Shown: in pieces, positions 37,009 through 44,656 of the stretch
Position numbering within the stretch: position 1 is the first letter of the stretch
Layout of the letters: every line of letters begins with the position of its first letter
Assembly: GCF_014117445.1 (NCBI RefSeq)
Contig: NZ_CP059851.1
Location: 2,108,001 to 2,172,000, forward strand
DNA: 64,000 bases
Origin: Sandaracinobacteroides saxicola
GTDB lineage: Bacteria > Pseudomonadota > Alphaproteobacteria > Sphingomonadales > Sphingomonadaceae
Reading direction: 5' to 3'
Program-made: the position numbers and the translations under genes
The notes under the pieces: model-generated
Seen by the model: only the letters and a program-made list of their open reading frames with translations
What the model was told of the DNA's origin: nothing
Database searches by the model: none

Positions 37009-38055
37009 CTATCCCGCCCGCGCCTTCGTCGAGGCGCCGATCTGCAAGTCGCACACCAGCAGCCGCGTCTCCCGCGCCCGCGTCGGGTTCGCCAGCTTGC
37101 GCACGATGGTCTCGATCGCGGCATCGGCCAGCTGCGGCAGCGGCTGCCGCATCGTCGTCAGCCGGTACCGGTCCCAGGTGCCCGCCGGTACCCCGTCAAA
37201 TCCCGCCACCGACAGGTCATCCGGCACATGCAGCCCGCGGCTCGATGCCTCGTCGATCGCCCCGATCGCCATCACGTCGCTCACACAAACCAGCGCCGTC
37301 ACCTTCGCCTTGCCCGACAGCAGCGCCGACGCCCCCGCACGCCCGGATTCATAGCCGAAATCGCCGATCGCCACCGGCACCGCCCGCCGCTCGATCCCCG
37401 CCTCCGCCAGGGCATCATAAACCCCCTGCGCCCGGTCCAGCGCCAGCGAAGACCGTTGTGGGCCTTCTACCATGGCGAAATCCCGGTGCCCCAGCGCCAG
37501 CAGATGCTCCCCCAGCACGCGGCCCGCCGCGCGATGGTCGCAGCTCACCAGGTTCGCCGCATAATCCGCCCGCGCCCGATTATACAGCACCAGCTCGACC
37601 CCCTGCGATTCCAGGATCCGCGCATCCGCCGCCGGCACCTCCGTCAACGACAGCACGCCATCCACCTGATAGGACAGGATCTGATCGACCACGTCGGAGA
37701 CCTGCAAGGGATCATCCACCGTGAACAGCATCACCCGCATCCGGTGCGCGTCGGCAGCATGCGACAGCGCGGACAGCACCTCGGGAAAATGCGAATTGGT
37801 GTTGGTCGTCATCAGAATGGCGATCACGTTGGACCGGCGCGTCAATAGCGCCTGCGCCATCGCGTTCGGCCGGTATCCCAGCTCCCGCGCCGCGGCCAGC
37901 ACCCGCTGCCGCACATGCGCCGATACGCTGCCATCGCGGAACGTCCGCGACACCGCCGACTCGGACACGCCGGCAATCGCCGCCACGTCCGCCGCGCGCG
38001 TCCGTTTCGGCTCTTCCGGCACCACCCGCGCCCGCCGCCGTCCCCGTTCCACCAT
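37009..38055 (-). CDS. LacI/GalR-family transcriptional regulator
   Basis: 348 aa from ATG 38055, preferred because GGGAG lies upstream; an ATG 9 codons earlier has none. N-terminal HTH: TRAADVAAIAGVSESAVSRT, RVLAAARELGYRPNAMAQAL. Then a periplasmic-binding-like effector domain (NVIAILMTTNTNSHF, ..., VPDDLSVAGFDGVPAGTWDR). It is divergent from the astA-like gene, and a 16-bp ACCGGT-centred dyad lies 42 bp before its start. A near-mirror dyad lies in front of the TonB receptor gene at the far end of the cluster. I infer it represses the cluster and itself. The effector is unknown. Confidence 0.93.
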   Translation of the reverse strand: MVERGRRRARVVPEEPKRTRAADVAAIAGVSESAVSRTFRDGSVSAHVRQRVLAAARELGYRPNAMAQALLTRRSNVIAILMTTNTNSHFPEVLSALSHAADAHRMRVMLFTVDDPLQVSDVVDQILSYQVDGVLSLTEVPAADARILESQGVELVLYNRARADYAANLVSCDHRAAGRVLGEHLLALGHRDFAMVEGPQRSSLALDRAQGVYDALAEAGIERRAVPVAIGDFGYESGRAGASALLSGKAKVTALVCVSDVMAIGAIDEASSRGLHVPDDLSVAGFDGVPAGTWDRYRLTTMRQPLPQLADAAIETIVRKLANPTRARETRLLVCDLQIGASTKARAG

Positions 38056-38096
38056 CGCCGCACTCCCGCCAGGCCCCAGCATCGATTATCGCATGG

Positions 38097-38112
38097 ATGA
38101 AACCGGTTGCAA
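38097..38112. promoter_or_regulatory. Candidate LacI-family operator 1
   Basis: ATGAAACCGGTTGCAA, an imperfect dyad centred on ACCGGT, in the lacI/astA-like divergent gap. The reverse complement of its core (TGCAACCGGTTTCAT) recurs exactly at 44579-44593. Symmetric sites with a central CG are typical for LacI-family proteins. Confidence 0.65.
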
Positions 38113-38176
38113 GAACAACATCGCTTGCATTCCCCTTTTTGCACTGGCAGCCTTGCAGAAATTGCAAGAGGCCCCC

Positions 38177-39223
38177 GTGTCCACCGTCACCGTCCATCGT
38201 CAGGCTGCAAGCATCGCCGCACCCCACGCGCGAGTCTCGACGCCCGACGATCTCGACGCGCTCTACGCGCTTGCCTGTTCCGGCGGCAGCGGCCTCACCA
38301 ACCTGCCGCCGGACCGCGGGGCACTGGCGATGAAACTCGCTGCCAGCGCCCGCGCGCTCACCGATCCCGCCGCGCGAGAGGCCGGCGCCGCCATCCTGCT
38401 CATCATCGAACAGGCGGGCGAGATCGCCGGCACCTCCTGCATCTTCCCCCGGGTGGGCGCCGAATGGCCTTTCTACAGCTATCGCCTCACCCGCCAGGCC
38501 AATCGCTCGCGCGCCGTCAACCGCCTGAAGGCGCAAACCCTGCTCAACCTCGCCAATGATTTCGATGGCGAGGCGGAAGTCGGCGGCCTGTTCATCAACC
38601 CCGCCTTCCGCGGCGCCGCCCTGGGCGCGCTCGCCGCCCGCGCCCGCTACCTCTTCATTGCCCAGCACCGCGCCTGGTTCCGCCGCCGCGTCATCGCGGA
38701 GCTGCGCGGCTATCAGGACGCCGACGGTCGCTCCCCCGTCTGGGATGCCATCGGCCGGCATTTCTATGACATGGAGTTTCACGAAGCCGACCGCACCGGC
38801 GCCGTGCAGGGCAACCAGTTCATCGCCGACCTCGGCCCGCGCTACCCCCTCTATGTCTCGCTGCTGCCACCCGCCGCCCAGGCTGCCCTCGGCCGGCCGC
38901 ACGACGATGGCCGCCCGGCGCTCGAGATGCTGCTGGCCGAGGGCTTCGCCGACGGCGACTATGTCGACATCTTCGACGGCGGCCCTACCCTCCACGCCGA
39001 TATCGACCAACTCCGCACCGTCCGCGATGCCCGCGCGCTGACCGTCGCCGCGATCCTCGCCGGCGGCACGCCGCACCTCGTCGCCACCGGCACCGGCGCC
39101 AGCTTCCGCGTCGCGCGCGGCGCGGTCACCCCCGCCACCACGGCCGATGCCGCCATCGATCCCGCGCTCGCCGACACCCTCGCCCTCGCCCCTGGCGACC
39201 CGATCCTCGCCGTCCCCGCCTAG
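38177..39223 (+). CDS. astA: Arginine N-succinyltransferase (AstA)-like protein
   Basis: 348 aa from GTG 38177, with AGAGG 6 nt upstream. Typical AstA blocks: TPDDLDALYALACSGGSGLT, NLPPDRGAL, VGGLFINPAFRGAALG, ELRGYQDADGRSPVWDAIGR, HFYDMEFHEADR, GNQFIADLGPRYPLYVSLLP and DYVDIFDGGPTLHA. Known AstA proteins succinylate arginine in the AST degradation pathway, but no astB, astC, astD or astE is near. Here it opens a cluster with NTF2-like proteins, a symporter and a receptor, so its acceptor may be a different amine. An ATG at 38094 would span the operator and is rejected. Confidence 0.83.
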   Translation: MSTVTVHRQAASIAAPHARVSTPDDLDALYALACSGGSGLTNLPPDRGALAMKLAASARALTDPAAREAGAAILLIIEQAGEIAGTSCIFPRVGAEWPFYSYRLTRQANRSRAVNRLKAQTLLNLANDFDGEAEVGGLFINPAFRGAALGALAARARYLFIAQHRAWFRRRVIAELRGYQDADGRSPVWDAIGRHFYDMEFHEADRTGAVQGNQFIADLGPRYPLYVSLLPPAAQAALGRPHDDGRPALEMLLAEGFADGDYVDIFDGGPTLHADIDQLRTVRDARALTVAAILAGGTPHLVATGTGASFRVARGAVTPATTADAAIDPALADTLALAPGDPILAVPA

Positions 39224-39231
39224 AGGCCCCG

Positions 39232-40296
39232 ATGCTGCCCTTCACCCTTCCCGAACGCCCCCCCGTCACCCGCATCCGCCACCGCGCGCGTCGGCACGAC
39301 ACGCCCGCCGACGCACGCACGCAACCGATGGCAGGCTTCGAACCCCAGTTCACCGACATCGTCGATTACATCGTCCGCATCACCGACGAGATCTGGATGG
39401 ACCGCGCCATCGGCCGCATCTACGACACCTATGATGCCAGCTGCGTCATCTTCTCCCACTATGGCGTCACCCGCTCGGTCGAGGAGGTGATCGCCGGCAC
39501 CGTCACCACCCTCAACGCCTTCCCGGACGGCGAGATCCACCACCTCAACGTCGCCTGGAGCGGCGATGAAAGCAGCGGCTTCTACACCTCGCACCTTGGC
39601 CACAGCCGCTCGACCAACCTCGGCCGCAGCGGCTGGGGGCCGGCCACCGGCCGCCGCGCCTCGATCCGCTTCGCCGCGGACTGCATCAGCCGCGACAACC
39701 GCATCCACACCGAATGGCTGGTGCGGGACAATGGCGCCCAGGTGCGCCAGCTCGGCCTCGATCCGCACGATTGCGCCCGCCGCGTCGCCGCCAGCCCCGG
39801 CTTCGAAACCGTCCTGCTGGCCCCTGAAACCCGCCTCGAGGGCCAGGCCCCGCGCGGCGCCCTCACGCTCGATCCAACTACGCCCGACGGCTGGGCACGC
39901 CACCTGTTCCACAATCTATGGAACCTGCGCCGGCTGGACTGGCTGCCCAACCATTATGCCCCGGACGCCACCGTCCACGCCGGCGGCGGCCGCGTCGCCA
40001 GCGGCCTTCGCGCCATCGGCCAGCTGCTCATCCACATCCTCGCCGCCATGCCGGACGCCATCATGCGCGTGCAGCACGTCTGCCATTCGGAGGAGACCGA
40101 CGGGGTCATCGTCGCGGTCCGCTGGGTACTCGAAGGCAGCAGCAAGGCTGGCGGCGTGCTCGGCGACTGTCCGGAGGGCAAACCCGTCTTCATGCTCGGC
40201 GTCAGCCACCTGCGCCTCGATGCCAGCGGCAAAATCGCGGAGGAATGGATGATCTTCGACGAGATCGGCACCCTTGCCCAGGCCTGGTGCGCATGA
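39232..40296 (+). CDS. Two-domain NTF2/SnoaL-like protein 1
   Basis: 354 aa containing two NTF2-like units. Unit 1 is about residues 40-175 (FTDIVDYIVRITDEIWMDRA, ..., CISRDNRIHTEWLVRDNGAQ); unit 2 is about 215-350 (LFHNLWNLRRLDWLPNHYAP, ..., RLDASGKIAEEWMIFDEIG). No signal peptide. NTF2-like folds include SnoaL-type cyclases, isomerases and dehydratases. It is 8 bp after the astA-like gene and overlaps the next gene by 4 bp. It is clearly paralogous to protein 2. Function unknown. Confidence 0.75.
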   Translation: MLPFTLPERPPVTRIRHRARRHDTPADARTQPMAGFEPQFTDIVDYIVRITDEIWMDRAIGRIYDTYDASCVIFSHYGVTRSVEEVIAGTVTTLNAFPDGEIHHLNVAWSGDESSGFYTSHLGHSRSTNLGRSGWGPATGRRASIRFAADCISRDNRIHTEWLVRDNGAQVRQLGLDPHDCARRVAASPGFETVLLAPETRLEGQAPRGALTLDPTTPDGWARHLFHNLWNLRRLDWLPNHYAPDATVHAGGGRVASGLRAIGQLLIHILAAMPDAIMRVQHVCHSEETDGVIVAVRWVLEGSSKAGGVLGDCPEGKPVFMLGVSHLRLDASGKIAEEWMIFDEIGTLAQAWCA

Positions 40297-41366
40297 CCGC
40301 CTGGAACGCCCACCCCCAGATACTGTCGCCGGTCGGGCGCCCGCTCGCCGACATCCTCGAACCCGGCCCCCGCCGCCAGGACCTGCCCGGCTTCGAACCC
40401 GTCTATCGCGATTTCGTCGACTATATCATGCGCTGCACCCACCGCATCTGGGAAGAAAAGAACATCGGCCTCTGCCGCAGCCATTATGGCGACGACTGCA
40501 CGATGCACACGCTCGCCGGGCCCGCCGTCGGCGCCGACGCCGTCACCCAGGGCACCATCGCCGCCCTTGCCATGTCATCGGACCGGCAGGTGATCGGCGA
40601 GGATGTGATCTGGAGCGAGGACGCCGACGGCCGCCTCTACAGCAGCCACCGCATCACCAGCCAGATGACGCATATGGGCGACGACGCGATGCTCGGGCCG
40701 GCCACGCTGCGCGGCACCGGCGTCACCACCATCGCCGACTGCGCCTGCCGCGAAAACCGCATCGTCGAGGAATGGCTGGTGCGCGACAACTGGCGTGCCG
40801 TCGCCCAGGTCGGTGGCGACCCCTGGGCACTGGCGCAGGCCCAGGCCACCGCCGACCGCGAGGGCGATACGCGCCGCCACGCCTGGCGCGCGCAATCCAT
40901 CGCCGCCATCCGCGCCGGCGGCGACTGTCCCATCCCCACCGACCACCCCGCCGCGATCCCGGCCGCGCTGCTGGCCGATGCCTTCCGCCACGACCTCTAT
41001 GGCGACGCCGCCGCCCGGCTTTCCCCCTCCGCCGAGATCCGCTGGCCCTCCAACCGCCACGGCTTCGGTCGCGGCTACTGGATCGGTTGCGCCACGCAAC
41101 TTCGTGGCCTGCTGCACGCCGCCGCCTTCCAGCTCCAGCATATCGCCGCCCGCCCGCTCCCCGCCGGCGACATCGCGGTCGCGCTGCGCTGGGCACTCAC
41201 GGGCCACCACCGCAGCCCCGGCCTCTGGGGCCCCGCCACCAACCGCGAGATCCTGATCCTCGCCGTCTCCCACTACCGGCTGCGCGCATCATCGATCCTC
41301 GAGGACATCACCGTGTTCGACGAACTCGCCATCCTCCGCCAGATCGCCGGGGGCTTGGGCGCATGA
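40293..41366 (+). CDS. Two-domain NTF2/SnoaL-like protein 2
   Basis: 357 aa, paralogous to the preceding protein: FVDYIMRCTHRIWEEKNIGL, CACRENRIVEEWLVRDNWRA in unit 1, and a second unit ending VSHYRLRASSILEDITVFDE. Both copies share the RxNRIxxEWLVRDN motif near the end of unit 1. It overlaps its neighbours on both sides by 4 bp (ATGA), so the products are probably made in fixed ratio and may form a hetero-oligomer. No catalytic residues can be assigned with confidence. Confidence 0.75.
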   Translation: MTAWNAHPQILSPVGRPLADILEPGPRRQDLPGFEPVYRDFVDYIMRCTHRIWEEKNIGLCRSHYGDDCTMHTLAGPAVGADAVTQGTIAALAMSSDRQVIGEDVIWSEDADGRLYSSHRITSQMTHMGDDAMLGPATLRGTGVTTIADCACRENRIVEEWLVRDNWRAVAQVGGDPWALAQAQATADREGDTRRHAWRAQSIAAIRAGGDCPIPTDHPAAIPAALLADAFRHDLYGDAAARLSPSAEIRWPSNRHGFGRGYWIGCATQLRGLLHAAAFQLQHIAARPLPAGDIAVALRWALTGHHRSPGLWGPATNREILILAVSHYRLRASSILEDITVFDELAILRQIAGGLGA

Positions 41367-41986
41367 CCGCCGGCGATACGCTGCGCGCGCTCGCCGCCGG
41401 CACCGCGGCGCCCGTCCTCCCCGCCTGCCGCCTGGAAAGCGGCAACACCGACCATTTCGGCGCCGAGGCCATCGCCGACGCCTTCCGCCGCGCCCCCCTC
41501 ACCGACCTGGCCGTGGCGCTCGAGGCCCCCGGCCATCTCGCCCTGTTCGGTGAAACGCAGGCGCTGTTCGCCGACCTGCACGGCGCGCACATCGCCCGCC
41601 TGTGGCGCATCGGCCAGCCCGATCCGGGCGCAGGCGAACCCGCCGTCAGCGTCGCCTTCGATACCGACCTGCACCAGGCCCGCGCCGACCTGTTCATCGC
41701 CGCCACCGACCATCCGGCGCTCGATCCCGCGGCGCTCCCCCGCCTGCGCAGCCTCGCCCTCGCCCTGCTCGCCGGCAGCCCCGGCTTCCGCACCCGCGCC
41801 TTCGCCGTCCGCGCCTTCGGCACCGCCGGGCAGGGCGCCGCCCTGCTCGCGCTCCACGCCCTCGCCGCCAACCCCGTCCGCGCCCCCAGCTTGACCATGG
41901 CCGCGCTGCGCTGGGACGGCGAAGACAGCCAGACCCTGTGCGATCCACTCATACCGCGCGATCTCCGCATCCGGATCGTCGCATGA
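41363..41986 (+). CDS. Small protein of unknown family in the NTF2/MFS cluster
   Basis: 207 aa, Ala-rich, no signal peptide and no membrane helix. It begins MTAGDTLRALAAGTAAPVLP and contains GNTDHFGAEAIADAFRRAPL and SVAFDTDLHQARADLFIAAT. The second half is helical. The pattern of a short beta segment (AVSVAFDTD) between helices may also be NTF2-like, but I cannot confirm this. It overlaps the flanking genes by 4 bp each, so it belongs to the operon. Confidence 0.6.
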   Translation: MTAGDTLRALAAGTAAPVLPACRLESGNTDHFGAEAIADAFRRAPLTDLAVALEAPGHLALFGETQALFADLHGAHIARLWRIGQPDPGAGEPAVSVAFDTDLHQARADLFIAATDHPALDPAALPRLRSLALALLAGSPGFRTRAFAVRAFGTAGQGAALLALHALAANPVRAPSLTMAALRWDGEDSQTLCDPLIPRDLRIRIVA

Positions 41987-43458
41987 CAGCCCTCAGCAAG
42001 CGGCTGAAAATCTCCTATGCCCTCGGCAGCACCGCGGAAGCCATCGCCATCACCGCCACCACCAGCTTCCTGCTGCTGTTCTACAACCAGGTGAAGGGCC
42101 TGCCCGCGGCGCATGTCGGCCTGGCGCTCGCCGCCGGCCTCATCGTCAACGCCGTCTTCGATCCGCTGGTCGGCAGCTGGTCGGACCGCACCCGCTCGAA
42201 ATGGGGCCGCCGCCACCCCTTCCTGTTCGCCTCCATCCTGCCGGCCGCCCTGCTGTTCTGGGCGGTCTTCAACCCGCCGGACATCGGCGAACTCGGCCAG
42301 CTCATCTGGCTGGCGCTCGCCAACACCATGCTGCTCCAGGCGATGACCCTCTACCACACACCGCACCTCGCCCTCGGTGGCGAGCTGTCAGAGGACTATC
42401 TCGAACGCACCAGCGTCATGGCCTACAACAGCTTCTTCCTGTGGATCGGCGACACGCTCGGCTGGCTGCTCTCCTTCCGCGTCTTCTTCGCCGCCACCGA
42501 GCAATTCCCCAACGGCGCGCTCGACCCCAGCCGCTGGCCCACCTTCTCGATCACCATCGCGCTGATGATCCTCGTCATGCTCAGCTACAGCAGCTGGGCC
42601 ACGCGAAGCCGCATCCCCTTCCTGCCACAGCCCGCCGCCGACACGCCGCGCTTCGGGCTTCGCGAACTCTTCCGCGACATCGGCCGCGCGCTCTCCAACC
42701 GCAACTATGTCGTGCTCCTCGTCGGCCTCTTCTTCCTGTCGATGATGGTCGGCGTCCGCTCCGGCCTGTGGCTCTACGGCGCGACCTACTTTTGGCGCCT
42801 CACCAACGACCAGATCAGCTGGTTCGCGCTCGGCAGTTTCGCCGGCTACCTGTTCGCCGCCTTCGCCGTCAAACCGCTGCACGCCCGGCTGGACAAGCGC
42901 TGGACCGGCGCCGGCGCCCTCTTGCTCTACGCCATCGGCCCGGCCATCCCGCTGGCGCTCGGCTGGCTGGGTATCCTCAGCGCCGACACGCCCGGCCTGC
43001 TGCCCATCCTCATCGGCTTCTCCATCCTGCAACACGCCCCCTACAGCCTGATGACCACCACGCTATATTCCGCGCTCGCCGACATTGCCGACGAGAATGA
43101 GCTGAAACATGGCCTGCGCCAGGAAGGCGTGCTCTACGCCACCCGCACCTTTTTCGCCCGCGTCGACCAGGCGCTCGGTACCGCGCTCGCCGGCTTCGTC
43201 CTCACCCTCATCGCCTTCCCGGAAAAGGCCACCCCCGGCCAGGTGCCCGAACCCGTGCTGATGGGCCTCGCCGCCGCCTTCGTCCTCTCCACCATCCCCG
43301 GCCTCGTCGCCGGCATCTTCTACGCCATGCTCCGCGTCACCCGCGGCAGCTACACCGCCACCCGCGCCGCCCTCGACGCCAGAGCGCTTTCCACAAAAGG
43401 GGAAGCTGGTTCGGTGGAAAGCGCGACAGTTCAAAAAGCACCCGGAACCCCCGCATGA
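41983..43458 (+). CDS. MFS transporter of the GPH (MelB-like) symporter type
   Basis: 491 aa with about 12 hydrophobic helices. The start KISYALGSTAEAIAITATTS, the motif-A-like segment NAVFDPLVGSWSDRTRSKWG followed by RRHPF, and the second-half AYSLMTTTLYSALADIADEN-type stretch (YSLMTTTLYSALADI) fit the glycoside-pentoside-hexuronide cation symporters. It presumably imports the compound (or a product of it) that enters through the TonB receptor. It overlaps the flanking genes at both ends (ATGA). Confidence 0.85.
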   Translation: MTALSKRLKISYALGSTAEAIAITATTSFLLLFYNQVKGLPAAHVGLALAAGLIVNAVFDPLVGSWSDRTRSKWGRRHPFLFASILPAALLFWAVFNPPDIGELGQLIWLALANTMLLQAMTLYHTPHLALGGELSEDYLERTSVMAYNSFFLWIGDTLGWLLSFRVFFAATEQFPNGALDPSRWPTFSITIALMILVMLSYSSWATRSRIPFLPQPAADTPRFGLRELFRDIGRALSNRNYVVLLVGLFFLSMMVGVRSGLWLYGATYFWRLTNDQISWFALGSFAGYLFAAFAVKPLHARLDKRWTGAGALLLYAIGPAIPLALGWLGILSADTPGLLPILIGFSILQHAPYSLMTTTLYSALADIADENELKHGLRQEGVLYATRTFFARVDQALGTALAGFVLTLIAFPEKATPGQVPEPVLMGLAAAFVLSTIPGLVAGIFYAMLRVTRGSYTATRAALDARALSTKGEAGSVESATVQKAPGTPA

Positions 43459-44525
43459 ACGCCATTGCCCTCCCCGTCCGCCACGCAACCAACAAGGCGA
43501 TGCTCGCATCCCTGCTGGCCGAGCTTGCCCAAGGCGACATCCCCGCCGCCCTGGCCCGCCACTGCCACCCGGACTGCATCTTCGACATCTTCCATCCCTT
43601 CAACCGCATCGAAGGGATCCACGCCGCCGCCGAACGCTTCTGGCAACCGCTGCGCACCGCCTTCCCCAACGCCGAACAGCGCCTCGCCTTCGTCATCGGC
43701 GGCACCTACGAGGGCCGCGAACAGGTCAGCAGCTGGGGCCATCTGATGGCCACCTTCGACGCCCCCTGGCTCGGCATTCCGCCCACCCACGGGCTGATCG
43801 CGCTCCGCTTCGGCGTCAACGCCCTGGTCCGCGACGGCCGCATCGCCAAGGCCTATGTCCTGCTCGACATCGTCGACCTGATGGCCCAGGCCGGCCTCTA
43901 CCCCTTCCGCCGCATGCCCGGCAGCCCGGCGCAATGGGCCTTCCCCCCCTGCGACACCGGCGCCACCGCGCTCGGCGCGGATCCGGAACAGGGCGCCACC
44001 ACGCTCGCCATCGTGCGCGAAATGCAGATGGGCCTGCCGAAACCCGCCGAATTCGCCACGCTGGAAACCAGCCCCAGCCGCCACAGCCACCACTGGCACC
44101 CGGACATGAACTGGTACGGCCCCGCCGGCATCGGCTCGATGCGCGGCCAGCGCGGCTTCCGCGATTTCCACGGCGCCCTTTTCCTTCAGGCCTTCCCCGA
44201 CCGCAGCGGCCGCCCGCGCGACCCGAACGGGCCGGAGGATGGCCCCGGCCATTACACGCAGCTGGGGGATGGCCGCTACGCCGTCACCGGCGGCTGGCCG
44301 TCGCTTGTCGCCACGCATCTGGGCGGCGAATGGCTCGGGCTGCCGCCCACCGGCCGCCGCATCGAAATGCGCGTCGCGGACTGGTATCGGCTCGATGCCG
44401 ACAACCGCATCATCGACAATTGGGTGATGATGGACATCCCGCACATCGTCCACCAGATGGGCCTCGACCTCTTCCACGACCTCGGCTTCATCACCAACCC
44501 GGCGCAACCGCGCTGGCCCCGCTGA
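43455..44525 (+). CDS. Two-domain NTF2/SnoaL-like protein 3
   Basis: 356 aa, two NTF2/SnoaL-like units. Unit 1: LAELAQGDIPAALARHCHPD, then FHPFNRIEGIHAAAERFWQP. Unit 2: HHWHPDMNWYGPAGIGSMRG, then FRDFHGALFLQAFPDRSGRP and RRIEMRVADWYRLDADNRII. The paired HxH-type residues (SRHSHHWHPDMNWYGP) resemble active-site His/Asp of SnoaL-type cyclases. It differs more from proteins 1 and 2 than they do from each other. Last gene before the receptor. Confidence 0.78.
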   Translation: MNAIALPVRHATNKAMLASLLAELAQGDIPAALARHCHPDCIFDIFHPFNRIEGIHAAAERFWQPLRTAFPNAEQRLAFVIGGTYEGREQVSSWGHLMATFDAPWLGIPPTHGLIALRFGVNALVRDGRIAKAYVLLDIVDLMAQAGLYPFRRMPGSPAQWAFPPCDTGATALGADPEQGATTLAIVREMQMGLPKPAEFATLETSPSRHSHHWHPDMNWYGPAGIGSMRGQRGFRDFHGALFLQAFPDRSGRPRDPNGPEDGPGHYTQLGDGRYAVTGGWPSLVATHLGGEWLGLPPTGRRIEMRVADWYRLDADNRIIDNWVMMDIPHIVHQMGLDLFHDLGFITNPAQPRWPR

Positions 44526-44577
44526 GGCGTATTTGCAACATCCGACCGCATCCAGCGCCCCGATCCGAAATAAATCA

Positions 44578-44593
44578 ATGCAACCGGTTTCAT
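44578..44593. promoter_or_regulatory. Candidate LacI-family operator 2, in front of the receptor gene
   Basis: ATGCAACCGGTTTCAT; 15 of its 16 bases are the exact reverse complement of operator 1. It lies 64 bp before the receptor ATG and 5 bp before a TTGACT hexamer (44599-44604) that may be a -35 element. It ties receptor expression to the LacI gene 6.5 kb away. Confidence 0.65.
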
Positions 44594-44656
44594 CGATATT
44601 GACTGCGGATGCACCTGCATGATGCACTGATGCCGAACCAACAAAGGGGGGCCATC

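Noticed and set aside
38094-38176. Upstream ATG as the start of the astA-like gene
   Set aside because: It would place the LacI operator inside the coding region and add an N-terminus unlike the family; the GTG at 38177 has a proper ribosome site.
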